A stretch of DNA of 64,000 nt from positions 107,204-171,203 of the forward strand of contig JBCCEW010000009.1 of assembly GCA_039030075.1 (NCBI GenBank), in the 5' to 3' direction. The stretch comes from Myxococcota bacterium (GTDB lineage: Bacteria > Myxococcota_A > UBA9160 > SMWR01). The translations under genes were made by a program, and so were the position numbers. The first letter of the stretch is position 1. Every line of letters begins with the position of its first letter. Shown one piece after another: positions 17,648 through 26,087 of this stretch. The notes under the pieces were generated by a model, which was not told the DNA's origin, searched no databases, and saw nothing but the letters and a program-made list of their open reading frames with translations.

Positions 17648-18655
17648 ATGGTCCTGCGGACCCGTCTGTCTTGTGCTGCTTTTCTGTTAGCTGTCCTCGT
17701 TAGCGCTCCTGCGTTCGCGATGCCGAGCTACACGAACCTCTACACGTTCGGTGATAGCTTGGTGGATGGCGGTAGCGTCTTCGGCCTCACTGGCGGAACG
17801 ACGCCCGATCCCGCGCTGGGTTACTGCGCTGGTCGCTTCACGAATTGTCCCGTGGTGCCGACCGACCCGATCACGCCGGCCGATTCGGTCTCTCAAGCGA
17901 TCACGGGGGGGAACGCGAACACGTTCCTCGCTGGTGGCACGAACTTCGCCTTCGGCGGAGCGCGCGCCAACAACCTGCCGCCCCAGAGCGGTCAGATCGT
18001 GCCCGACCTCGGCGACCAGCTCCTGGCCTATCTCCAGGAAGTGGGCGCTGGCAACCAGGTGGTCGACCCCGGTGCGCTCTACCTGATCAACGTCGGTGGC
18101 AACGACGCGCGTGACATCGTGTTGCAGGGCCTCACCGGCCCTGCGCGCGCCGCCTACATCCAGAGCGCGACGGATGCCCTTCAAGGCTTCATCTCGGTGC
18201 TGAAGAACGTCTACGGCATTCAGCACGTGGGCGTCGTCGGGCCCGGCGACGTCGGCGGGATTCCCGAAGTGAAGGCACTCGGTGCGGCTGCCCAGGCAGC
18301 GGGCCGCGCGGCTTCCGAAGACATTTCGGCGGCCTTCGCGGGTGTGGCCTCGACGACCGGCTCGCAGTTCTTCGACACGATCGCGCTCACAGACGCCGTT
18401 CTTGCCGACCCGGCCCTGTTCGGGCTGCCGGCAGGTCTGAACGTCGACGATGCCTGTCTGCTGGCGGGCGCTGCACCTCCGGGTGGCGCACCGGTCTGCA
18501 ACGACTTCGCATTCTTCGACCCCGTGCACCCTACGACTCAGGTTCTTCAGATCCTGGGTCAGGGGATCGTGAATCAGTTCGTGCCCGAGCCGGGCACGGC
18601 CGTTCTCGTGGGCATGGGCCTGTTCGGGATGGGGCTTCGCCGCCGCCTGAACTGA
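17648..18655 (+). CDS. PEP-CTERM-sorted GDSL lipase/esterase
   Basis: 335 aa from ATG 17648 (GGAAGGGGG upstream; an earlier in-frame ATG at 17567 would bury the signal peptide). Signal peptide 1-24 (SAPAFA). GDSL block I FGDSLVDGG with nucleophile Ser37; block III GGND; block V FFDPVHPT with the Asp/His pair. The C-terminus is a textbook PEP-CTERM tail: VPEPGTA, a short hydrophobic helix, then RRRLN. Such proteins are processed by an exosortase (EpsH/XrtA type), not seen here, and go to the cell surface or exopolysaccharide matrix. Confidence 0.93.
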   Translation: MVLRTRLSCAAFLLAVLVSAPAFAMPSYTNLYTFGDSLVDGGSVFGLTGGTTPDPALGYCAGRFTNCPVVPTDPITPADSVSQAITGGNANTFLAGGTNFAFGGARANNLPPQSGQIVPDLGDQLLAYLQEVGAGNQVVDPGALYLINVGGNDARDIVLQGLTGPARAAYIQSATDALQGFISVLKNVYGIQHVGVVGPGDVGGIPEVKALGAAAQAAGRAASEDISAAFAGVASTTGSQFFDTIALTDAVLADPALFGLPAGLNVDDACLLAGAAPPGGAPVCNDFAFFDPVHPTTQVLQILGQGIVNQFVPEPGTAVLVGMGLFGMGLRRRLN

Positions 18656-18681
18656 GTTCGTTCTCGAAAAGCAGCACGAAG

Positions 18682-18720
18682 CGCCGGCATCCCAGAGTGG
18701 GGTGCCGGCGTTTCTCTTTT
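18682..18720 (+). terminator. Intrinsic terminator of the GDSL esterase gene
   Basis: A 12-bp stem (CGCCGGCATCCC at 18682-18693 with 18699-18710, one T-G wobble) and 5-nt loop are followed by TTTCTCTTTT (18711-18720), 26 bp after the stop. This is the clearest Rho-independent terminator in the window. Confidence 0.85.
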
Positions 18721-18730
18721 CGGGAGAGGA

Positions 18731-19585
18731 TCAGGCGCCGGGCGCCTCGGGGTCGCCCAGGGTGAATGCGTCGCCGATCACGCGGCTTCCATCCAGCGAC
18801 CGGACCGGGCGCCCCACCGCGTGCAAGATGTCGCGGCTGAGGACCACCTGGCCCACGTGACGGCCACTGCAGAGCTCGAGGGCGGCCTCGGCCATCATCT
18901 CGACCGGCTCGAGCCAGTCCGGGTTCTTGCGCGCGATGTCGCGGACGTATTCGGCGCCGGCGGTGAGCACGATCGACACCGGCGCCATCGCGTTCACGAA
19001 GATCTCGTGTTCGGAGACCTCGTGGGCCAGCGCGACGGTGTAGCGGTTGAGGGCCGCCTTGGTTGCGCCGTAGGCACCGATCACGTGGGCCGAGAGCTTG
19101 CCATCGCGGTAGGGCAGCAGGGGCTGCTCGGCGGTGGCCGAGCTGATGTTGAGGATCCAGCCGCCGCCGCGCTCCTGCATCGACGGAATCCCCTGCTGGG
19201 CGAGGTCGACCGGGGCGTTCACGTTCGTCTCGAACATCTGGCTGCGTTGCTCGGTCGTCACCTGGCTGGGCATGCCCATGGTCGCGGCCGCCGCGTTGTT
19301 CACCAGAATGTCGATGGGGCCGAACGCCTCGCTCGCGCGCTCGATCAGCCCTTCGCGCGCGGCCGGATCCGAGAGGTCGGCCGTTACGGCCGCGGCCTTG
19401 CCGCCGTTCGCCTGGATCTCGGCGACGGCTTCCTCGAGCGTGCCGGGGAGCTTGCCGTGAGCGCCGAGGCGCGAAGCGCTGAGCACGACGGCTGCGCCCT
19501 CGGACGACAAACGTTTGGCGATCGCGCGGCCGATGCCCCGGCTCGATCCCGTGACGAACGCCACCTTTCCATCGCAGCTGCCCAT
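18731..19585 (-). CDS. Short-chain dehydrogenase/reductase
   Basis: 284 aa classical SDR: TGSSRGIG (12-19), NNAA (95-98 region), active-site Ser in NISSA, and YGATK as the catalytic Tyr/Lys. It is longer than the usual 250 aa; the extra C-terminus (VIGDAFTLGDPEAPGA) may cover the active site. The closest type by eye is a family of actinobacterial/deltaproteobacterial SDRs acting on hydrophobic alcohols. It is divergent from the P450 gene at 19760. The promoter region shows CAGAAT on the minus strand. Confidence 0.87.
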   Translation of the reverse strand: MGSCDGKVAFVTGSSRGIGRAIAKRLSSEGAAVVLSASRLGAHGKLPGTLEEAVAEIQANGGKAAAVTADLSDPAAREGLIERASEAFGPIDILVNNAAAATMGMPSQVTTEQRSQMFETNVNAPVDLAQQGIPSMQERGGGWILNISSATAEQPLLPYRDGKLSAHVIGAYGATKAALNRYTVALAHEVSEHEIFVNAMAPVSIVLTAGAEYVRDIARKNPDWLEPVEMMAEAALELCSGRHVGQVVLSRDILHAVGRPVRSLDGSRVIGDAFTLGDPEAPGA

Positions 19586-19759
19586 GTCGATTCCTCCTCG
19601 GATGCGCCCGCCGATTCTGCGCCGCTCCTTGCGCAGCGTCCAGCGAATCGCGGTGGCTCGACACGGTTGGGGAAGTCCGCTTGACGAAGTCGCCCGCGAT
19701 CGGGCGCGGGCGCGCGGCTACACTGGTGTCCACTTTCTTCGCGCCAACACGAGGCCTCC

Positions 19760-21019
19760 ATGTCCTTCGAGTTCGACCCCCGCGACCTGATCTACCCGAA
19801 GCACTACGGCGTTTCGGGGCAGCCCCACGATCTCTGGACGCAGCTCCGCGAGCACGCGCCCATTCAGTACTGCGAGACGGAAGAGTACGAATCGTTCTGG
19901 GCGATCACGCGCCACGCCGACATCATGGACATCTCGGGCAAGCCCGACGTGTTCAGCAACGCGAAGGGCCCGCCGACGATGCTCACCCTCGAGCAGCTGT
20001 CGAGACGCGATCGCGACAACTCCTCGTTCGGTGGGATGCGGACCATCATCGAGATGGATCCGCCCGAGCACCGCGACTTCCGCAAGGTCGCCAGCGGCTT
20101 CTTCACGCCGCGCAGCATCCACCGCCTCGATGAGATCGTGGCCGAGAGCGCGCGCCAGATCCTCGACAAGCTCGGCGAAGAAGGCGAGTGCGACTTCGTC
20201 GAGGAGATCTCCCAGCGCCATCCGCTGCGCGTGCTCGCGACGATCCTGGGCATCGACGAAGACGACGAGGAGCGCGTCCTCGAGTTGACGCAGCAGCTCT
20301 TCGCCGCCGACGATCCCGATCTTCAGCGCGAAGGCGAAGACCGGGAGAAGGCCGTGCAGGAGCTCGGCCTCGAGTTCTACCAGCTCTTCGATCGCATCAT
20401 CCAGGACCGACGCGCGAACCCGCGCGATGATCTGGCCAGCATGCTCGCCAACGCGAAGATGAAGGACGGCGAGGCGATGGGGCCGATGGAGACCTTCGGG
20501 TACTACCTGATCGTCTTCACCGCCGGGCACGACACCACGCGCAACGCACTTTCCGGCGGACTCTCGGCGCTGCTCGACAACCCGGGACAGATCGAGCGTC
20601 TGAAGGGGAATCCGGAGTTGGCGAAGAAGGCGGTCGAGGAGACGATCCGCTGGTCGTCGCCGGTGAACTACATGCGCCGGACGCTCCTCAAGGACGTGGA
20701 GATTCACGGCCAGACGATCCGCGAGGGCGAGCACCTGGTGCTCTATTACGGGTCGGCGAACCGCGACGAGCGCGTGTTCGAGCGACCCTTCGAGTTCGAC
20801 ATCGAACGCCACCCGAACCGACACCTCGGGTTCGGCACCGGCGAGCACTTTTGCCTCGGGGCCCACGTGGCCCGGCTGAGTTCACGGGCGCTCTTCGAAG
20901 AGCTGGCGAACCGGGTCGTCTCCCTCGAGCGCGCGGGCGGCGAGTCCCAGATCGAGTCGAGCTTCGTCGTGGGACTGAAGCACCTGCCGGTGCGCTACCA
21001 GCTGCGGCCGGCCGCCTAG
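19760..21019 (+). CDS. Cytochrome P450
   Basis: 419 aa soluble bacterial P450. I-helix AGHDTT, K-helix EETIRW (ExxR), and heme-binding FGTGEHFCLGAHVAR with the thiolate Cys365. Length and the RRTLLKDVEIHGQTI segment match class I P450s of the CYP125/CYP124/CYP111 kind, which hydroxylate steroid side chains, branched lipids or terpenes. No ferredoxin or reductase gene is adjacent, so electron partners lie elsewhere. Its TAG stop shares a CTAG with the convergent gene at 21016. Confidence 0.93.
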   Translation: MSFEFDPRDLIYPKHYGVSGQPHDLWTQLREHAPIQYCETEEYESFWAITRHADIMDISGKPDVFSNAKGPPTMLTLEQLSRRDRDNSSFGGMRTIIEMDPPEHRDFRKVASGFFTPRSIHRLDEIVAESARQILDKLGEEGECDFVEEISQRHPLRVLATILGIDEDDEERVLELTQQLFAADDPDLQREGEDREKAVQELGLEFYQLFDRIIQDRRANPRDDLASMLANAKMKDGEAMGPMETFGYYLIVFTAGHDTTRNALSGGLSALLDNPGQIERLKGNPELAKKAVEETIRWSSPVNYMRRTLLKDVEIHGQTIREGEHLVLYYGSANRDERVFERPFEFDIERHPNRHLGFGTGEHFCLGAHVARLSSRALFEELANRVVSLERAGGESQIESSFVVGLKHLPVRYQLRPAA

Positions 21020-21564
21020 CCCGAGGACGGTTCCGCGTCGCCTGCGGGTGACGCCCAGAAGCGCTGCCAGGTCTCGAATTCGTGCGGTGCCGATCCCATC
21101 CCAGTGGCGCTGCGGGGCCAGTGCGCAGGGGGCAGGCTGAGCGGGTTGGTGCCGAGGTCAGCGCCGTACACCAACAGGTGGTTGCGGCGCTCGAAGTACC
21201 AGTGGCCTTCGTGGCGCACGTAGCGGTCGTGGTACTGGATCGCCTGGACGATCCAGCGCTTCGCGTCGATGCCTCCCTGCTGGATCTCGCCTCGGCAGTA
21301 GACGACCCCGGTGGCCTTCTCTCCGGAGGGATCCAGCTCGATGGCATGGTTTCCCACGTGAAGGAAGGTGATGCCGACACCGCGCAGTTGCGCGTCGAAG
21401 TTCGCGCGCAGCGCGTCGCGGCCGCGGGCCTCACGCCCGACCCGCACGTCGGGCGTGAAGAGCTCGACGAGGCGATCGAGGTCTCGTGCGTCGAGGTAGA
21501 TCGAGTAGCGCTGCGCCAGCTGACGAATCTCTTCGAGCGCCAACAGTCGTTCGACGTCGTTCAC
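21016..21564 (-). CDS. SnoaL-like (NTF2 fold) protein
   Basis: 182 aa from GTG 21564, chosen because GAGGAGA lies 5-6 nt upstream (a start 27 bp upstream is open but has no such site). EEIRQLAQRYSIYLDARDLDRLVELFTPDV is the usual SnoaL_4 entry, with a conserved Tyr/His-lined pocket (HVGNHAIEL, YHDRYVRH). Relatives include dehydratases, isomerases and ring-hydroxylating beta-like proteins; the function here is unknown. Convergent with the P450 and overlapping it by 4 bp. Confidence 0.8.
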   Translation of the reverse strand: MNDVERLLALEEIRQLAQRYSIYLDARDLDRLVELFTPDVRVGREARGRDALRANFDAQLRGVGITFLHVGNHAIELDPSGEKATGVVYCRGEIQQGGIDAKRWIVQAIQYHDRYVRHEGHWYFERRNHLLVYGADLGTNPLSLPPAHWPRSATGMGSAPHEFETWQRFWASPAGDAEPSSG

Positions 21565-21665
21565 GGAGTCTCCTCGCAGTTTCCCCGGCACTCTACGCGG
21601 GGCGCGGCGGGGCGGCTAGCCAAACGGTTCTGGCGCGCGAACCCTGCGCGCTATTCTCCCGCCGC

Positions 21666-22301
21666 ATGCCGCGGCCCAAGTACAACGACACTGCGTGTTC
21701 TCTGCTGGGGTTCCTGCTCGATCGGCCCATGAGTGGTTGGGACCTCGCCAATCTGGTCGAGGAAACGGCCGGCAACTTCTGGCACGTGACGTCGAGTCAG
21801 ATCTACCGCGAGCTGCGCACGCTCGAGGAGAACGGCCTCGTGAAGGCGGGCGAGCCGGGCCCGCGTTCGAAGCGCCTCTACACGATCACGAAGCCCGGGA
21901 AAGAGGTCTTCAAGGAGTGGGTGGCGCGCGAGCCGGGCGACTACATCGGCCGCGTCCCGCTGCTCTTGACGGTGTGGTTCGGTGACCACGTTCCGCCCGA
22001 TGATCTCGACTGGTACCTGCGTCTGCACCGGCAGAAGCACGAGAAGCGCTACGCCTTCTTCAAGGACGTCTACGAGGATCTTCCCGACAAGTCGGCGCCG
22101 GTCGCCCGCGCACTGCGCTTCGGCGTGATGTTCGAGAAGACCTTCCTCGATTGGTTCGACACCCTGCCGCACTTCGGCGGCGTCGAGGAGAAGTCGGGCC
22201 CAGGCGAGCCTCGACCGACCGAGGCCGAGACCTTCGACCCGGGCGACGAGCCCGAGCGCGGCACGATGGGCCGGAAGAAGAAGGGGAAGCGGAAGCGCTG
22301 A
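21666..22301 (+). CDS. PadR-family transcriptional regulator
   Basis: 211 aa from ATG 21666. An N-terminal winged helix (residues 9-90; LLGFLLDRPMSGWDLANLVE, QIYRELRTLEENGLVKAG) is typical of PadR, followed by the helical C-terminal dimerisation domain (about 100-175) and a charged Lys-rich tail (GRKKKGKRKR). PadR proteins repress nearby detoxification or catabolic genes and respond to phenolics or other hydrophobic ligands. TATTCT at 21652-21657 is only 8 bp from the ATG, so the mRNA may be nearly leaderless. Likely targets: the flanking P450/SDR genes. Confidence 0.88.
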   Translation: MPRPKYNDTACSLLGFLLDRPMSGWDLANLVEETAGNFWHVTSSQIYRELRTLEENGLVKAGEPGPRSKRLYTITKPGKEVFKEWVAREPGDYIGRVPLLLTVWFGDHVPPDDLDWYLRLHRQKHEKRYAFFKDVYEDLPDKSAPVARALRFGVMFEKTFLDWFDTLPHFGGVEEKSGPGEPRPTEAETFDPGDEPERGTMGRKKKGKRKR

Positions 22302-22329
22302 GCGGCAGACCGCGTCCGCCCCGTGAGCG

Positions 22330-23187
22330 CTACTTGATCCCGGCGTCCTTCACCACGGGCATGTTGGTCCAGCGCCCGGTCTCGTGAACGCGGTACCAGC
22401 CACCGGCGGCCAGCGCGCCACCGTCGAGGTGGATGGTCGTTCCCGTCACCCAGCTGGAGAGGTCGCTCGCCAGGAAGACGGCACAGCCCGCGGCGTCTTG
22501 CGGGGTTCCGAAGCGGCCGAGCGGGATCCAGTCGCGGAAGTAGTCGTGGTACTCGGCCGGCACCCAGTTCTTCACCTGCACCTGCTCGGTCTCCGAGGTC
22601 TCGGGGGCGATCGCGTTGACACGGATGCCGTCGCGGCCGAACTCCAAGGCCAGGCTCTTCGTGAAGGCCGTGATGCCCGCGTTGAACGCCGAGTAGACGG
22701 CGCCCATCGGGATCCCGCGAAAGGCCTCGATCGTCGAGAGGTTGATGATGCTGCCCCCGCGCTTTCCCGCGCGAATCACCGGCAGTACCGCGTGGCTCAT
22801 GCGGAACACGTGGCGGAGGTTGACGTCGTAGAGCTTCGTCCATTCCTCCTCGGTCGAGCGGAGGAAGGGTTTGGTCAACCCGCAGTGATCGCCGACGTTG
22901 TTTACGAGGATGTCGATGCGCCCGAGATCGCGCGCGATCTCCTCGACGAAGGGCGGGATCCGCTCGCCCTCCTCGACGTCGAGCTGCACGACGCGGTGCG
23001 CGATGCCGTGCTCCTCGAACCAGGCCGCCGTCGCCTCGGCGCGTTCGGCCACCTTCTCGACCGCCACCACCGTGGCACCGAGGGAGCCGAAGCCCTCGGC
23101 GATGCCGCGCCCGAGTCCAGCGCCGGCGCCGGTCACGATCGCCACCTTGTCTCGAAGAGAAATGCGTTCCTGGGTCATGCTCGCCAT
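22330..23187 (-). CDS. SDR-family protein with catalytic Lys replaced by Asn
   Basis: 285 aa. The Rossmann motif TGAGAGLG, NNVG and the active-site Ser (INLST) are present, but the catalytic YxxxK is VYSAFNAG: the Lys position is Asn (AAC codon, read directly). SDR enzymes need this Lys to lower the Tyr pKa and bind the ribose, so the protein may be a weak or altered enzyme or a binding protein. The remainder (IRVNAIAPETSETE, WVTGTTIHLDGG) is normal. A minus-strand TATGCT at 23241-23246 lies 54 bp upstream. Confidence 0.85.
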   Translation of the reverse strand: MASMTQERISLRDKVAIVTGAGAGLGRGIAEGFGSLGATVVAVEKVAERAEATAAWFEEHGIAHRVVQLDVEEGERIPPFVEEIARDLGRIDILVNNVGDHCGLTKPFLRSTEEEWTKLYDVNLRHVFRMSHAVLPVIRAGKRGGSIINLSTIEAFRGIPMGAVYSAFNAGITAFTKSLALEFGRDGIRVNAIAPETSETEQVQVKNWVPAEYHDYFRDWIPLGRFGTPQDAAGCAVFLASDLSSWVTGTTIHLDGGALAAGGWYRVHETGRWTNMPVVKDAGIK

Positions 23188-23378
23188 CCACGTTCAGGGG
23201 CGCATGACGCGGGAGCGTGGGCGCCGTGAGAATGCGCCGCAGCATACCCGACCGCAGCCTCGGTCCGTCGTGACATCCTGGGTGCGGACGTGGCGATCGA
23301 GTCCGGGTGTCGTCCCGACGGCTCGAGGGGGCGTGCCCCGTCACCCGGTGTACTCTGCCTCTCCCTGCAGGAGACGCC

Positions 23379-24218
23379 GTGTCCTACGAACACATCCTCG
23401 TCGACGATCCGCGCCCGCTCGTCCGGCGGATCACGCTGAACCGCCCCAAGAAGCGCAACGCGCTCTCGAACGCCCTGCGCGGCGAACTCTTCGACGCCCT
23501 GGAGGCGGCCGATCGCGATGCCGAGGTGCACGTCAGCGTGCTGCGGGGGGCCGGGCCGTGCTTTTCGTCAGGCTACGACCTGGGCGGCGGTGTCGGTGTC
23601 GGGCGTGACGAACCCTTCTTCAGCGCCGACGGCGATGGCTCGTGGCCGCGCCATGTGGTCGAGGGCGCGTTCCACATCTGGGATCTCAAGAAGCCGGTGA
23701 TCGCCCAGGTGCACGGCTACTGCCTGGCGGGTGGCAGCGAGCTGATGGCCGCCTGCGATCTCGCCTACGTCTCGGAAGACGCGCAGATCGGCTACCCGCC
23801 CGTGCGGTTGATGAGCCCGCCCGACAACCAGTTCCACGTCTGGCTCGCCGGTTTTCGCAACGCCATGGAGCTGATGCTCACCGGCGATGCGGTCGACGGA
23901 GCGACGGCGGTGCAGATGGGGCTCGCGAATCGCTGCTTCCCGAACGACGCGCTCGAAGCGGCCGTCCTCGAGCGGGCCGAACGCATTGCGAAGATTCCGA
24001 CGGATCTGCAGCAGCTGAACAAACGCTCGATCCATCGCGCGATGGAGATCCAGGGGGCCCGCGCCGCGATTCGTGCGGGCACCGAGATCCAGGCCTTGGC
24101 CTTCCATCAGCCCTCCGCGCGTGCCTACCTGAAGGAGATGCAGAAGGGCGTGAGTGCGGCGCTCACGAAGCGCGACGAGAAGTTCGGCGACTACCGGACC
24201 GCGAAGCAGGACGACTGA
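23379..24218 (+). CDS. Enoyl-CoA hydratase/isomerase (crotonase) family protein
   Basis: 279 aa from GTG 23379 (GCAGGAGA upstream). Crotonase fold: ITLNRPKKRNAL, the CoA/oxyanion segment FSSGYDLGGG, and HGYCLAGGSELMAACDLAY with the first catalytic Glu. The second catalytic Glu of true hydratases (QPE) is replaced: here YPPVRL. It may be an isomerase, hydrolase or lyase-type member. It is clearly paralogous to the gene at 40718 (shared NALRG, ADRDA-VHVS, RGAG-CFSSGYDL). It is followed after 41 bp by an SDR, probably in one operon to 26957. Confidence 0.88.
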   Translation: MSYEHILVDDPRPLVRRITLNRPKKRNALSNALRGELFDALEAADRDAEVHVSVLRGAGPCFSSGYDLGGGVGVGRDEPFFSADGDGSWPRHVVEGAFHIWDLKKPVIAQVHGYCLAGGSELMAACDLAYVSEDAQIGYPPVRLMSPPDNQFHVWLAGFRNAMELMLTGDAVDGATAVQMGLANRCFPNDALEAAVLERAERIAKIPTDLQQLNKRSIHRAMEIQGARAAIRAGTEIQALAFHQPSARAYLKEMQKGVSAALTKRDEKFGDYRTAKQDD

Positions 24219-24259
24219 GCGACCCGAGAGCCGGGCGACGCAGCGAGGAGAAGCACGGA

Positions 24260-25036
24260 ATGGGATCTCGGGACGACCTCTTCGACTTGACCGGTCGGGT
24301 GGCAGTGGTCACCGGCGGTAGCCGCGGACTCGGCCGGGAGATGGTGCTCGCGTTCGCCGAGCACGGTGCCGACGTGGTGATCGCGAGCCGCAAGCAGGAC
24401 GCCTGCGACGCTCTCGCGAAGGAGGTGGAGGCCCAGACCGGTCGTCGCGCGCTGCCGCTGGCCTTCCACGCGGCGTCCTGGGAGGACTGCGATCGGCTCT
24501 TCGAGGCCACCCTCGCCGAGTTCGGAGGGGCGCAGGTTCTCGTGAACAACGCGGGGATGTCGCCGCTCTATCCGAAGCTCAGCGAATGCAGCGAGGAGCT
24601 CTTCGACAAGGTGCTCGGCGTCAACCTCAAGGGGCCGTTTCGGTTGGCGGTGCGCTTCGGCGAATGGATGCAGGAGCACACGGGTGGCTCGATCATCAAC
24701 GTGAGCAGCATCGCCGCCGTGGCGCCATCCTACGCCGAGGTGCCCTACGGCGCAGCGAAGGCGGGGCTCAACAACCTGACCACCTCGCTCTCGCGCTGCT
24801 TCGGACCGACCGTCCGGGTGAACACCCTGATGCCCGGCCCCTTCCTGACCGACATCAGCAAGGCCTGGGACCTCGAGGCCTTCAACAAGGCGGCGAAGCA
24901 CAACATCCCGGCCCAGCGCGGGGGCGAACCCGACGAGATCGTGGGCGCGGCCCTCTACCTGGCCAGCGATGCGTCGAGCTACACCAATGGCGCCGTGATC
25001 AAGCTCGACGGCGGCGCCGTCTTCTCACCCGCCTGA
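24260..25036 (+). CDS. Short-chain dehydrogenase/reductase
   Basis: 258 aa from ATG 24260 (GAGGAGAA upstream). TGGSRGLG (19-26), NNAG, Ser in NVSSIA and YGAAK as catalytic Tyr/Lys; C-terminal YTNGAVIKLDGG is the classic FabG-like end. It probably oxidises a 3-hydroxyacyl or alicyclic alcohol, and the neighbouring crotonase supports a beta-oxidation-like pathway. An ASRKQD segment after beta2 suggests NADP(H). 15 bp upstream of the hydroxyacid dehydrogenase. Confidence 0.9.
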   Translation: MGSRDDLFDLTGRVAVVTGGSRGLGREMVLAFAEHGADVVIASRKQDACDALAKEVEAQTGRRALPLAFHAASWEDCDRLFEATLAEFGGAQVLVNNAGMSPLYPKLSECSEELFDKVLGVNLKGPFRLAVRFGEWMQEHTGGSIINVSSIAAVAPSYAEVPYGAAKAGLNNLTTSLSRCFGPTVRVNTLMPGPFLTDISKAWDLEAFNKAAKHNIPAQRGGEPDEIVGAALYLASDASSYTNGAVIKLDGGAVFSPA

Positions 25037-25051
25037 GGGCGGGCTCCTCCC

Positions 25052-26023
25052 GTGGCGCCTGCCGAACCGGGTCGTCTGCGCGTGCTGGTCGCTTCGCAGT
25101 TCATCGCGCCCGTCGACGCCGCGATTCGCAGGGCCTTCCACGCGCACTTCGACCCCCGCCGCGATGTCCTGGCCGCGCTCGGTGCGACCGAGGCGCCGAT
25201 CGATGCCGTGTTCGTGTCCCTCGAGAACCCGCTTCCGGAGGAGGCGATTCGCGCGCTCCCGGGGACGCTGCGCGCGATCGCGACGTATTCGGTCGGGACC
25301 GACCACATCGACCTCGAGGCGGCGCGCTCCCGCGGCCTCGCGGTCTTTCACACCCCCGGTGTGTTGGCCGATGCGGTGGCCGAGAACGCCTTCCTGTTGA
25401 TGCTGGGCGCGGCACGGCGAGCGACCGAGAGCATCGAACTCCTGCGGAGCGGGAACTGGCGCGGTTGGTCGCCGACCCAGCTGGTCGGGACCCAGCTGTC
25501 GGGGAAGCGTCTCGGCATCCTCGGGATGGGCGACATCGGCCTGCGCGTGGCGCGTCGGGCCCGCGCCTTCGACATGGACGTCCACTACTGCAACCGACGC
25601 CCGGCCGCCGCGGCCGTGGAGCTGGGCGCCGCGCATCACGAGCGACCCGAGAGCCTGGCTGCCGCGGTGGACGTTTTCTTGTTGGCCTGCCCGTCCACCC
25701 CGGAGACGCGCGGCGTGCTCGGCGACGGCCTCCTCCGCGCGGCGAAACCGGGACTGATCGTGGTCAACATCGCGCGCGGCGATCTCGTCGACGATGCGGC
25801 CCTGCTCGCCGCGCTCCGCGACGGCCGGGTCGGGGCCGCCGGGCTCGACGTCTTCGCCGGCGAGCCCGACCTTCACCCGGACTACCTCGCCCTCCCCAAC
25901 GTCTTCGCGCTGCCCCACATCGGGAGCTCGACCCTCGAAGCCCGGCTCGGGATGGGGAACGTGTTGATCGACGGGATCCAGGCGTGGAGCCGCGGGGAAC
26001 ACCCGCCGAATCGAATTTGCTAG
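25052..26023 (+). CDS. D-isomer 2-hydroxyacid dehydrogenase
   Basis: 323 aa, GTG start. NAD(P)-binding GMGDIG with a CNRRP segment after beta2 (Arg pair suggests NADPH, as in glyoxylate/hydroxypyruvate reductases). Catalytic Arg in NIARGDL, Glu in DVFAGEP and His in LPHIGS are all present. It reduces a 2-oxoacid such as glyoxylate or hydroxypyruvate to the D-hydroxyacid. It lies in a tight + strand run with a crotonase, SDR and metallo-hydrolase. Confidence 0.9.
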   Translation: MAPAEPGRLRVLVASQFIAPVDAAIRRAFHAHFDPRRDVLAALGATEAPIDAVFVSLENPLPEEAIRALPGTLRAIATYSVGTDHIDLEAARSRGLAVFHTPGVLADAVAENAFLLMLGAARRATESIELLRSGNWRGWSPTQLVGTQLSGKRLGILGMGDIGLRVARRARAFDMDVHYCNRRPAAAAVELGAAHHERPESLAAAVDVFLLACPSTPETRGVLGDGLLRAAKPGLIVVNIARGDLVDDAALLAALRDGRVGAAGLDVFAGEPDLHPDYLALPNVFALPHIGSSTLEARLGMGNVLIDGIQAWSRGEHPPNRIC

Positions 26024-26087
26024 CCGAGGGTGGCTGCGGTCTGGAAGGATTGGCCCATCCGAGATCCGAACCCGCACGGGGGAACCC

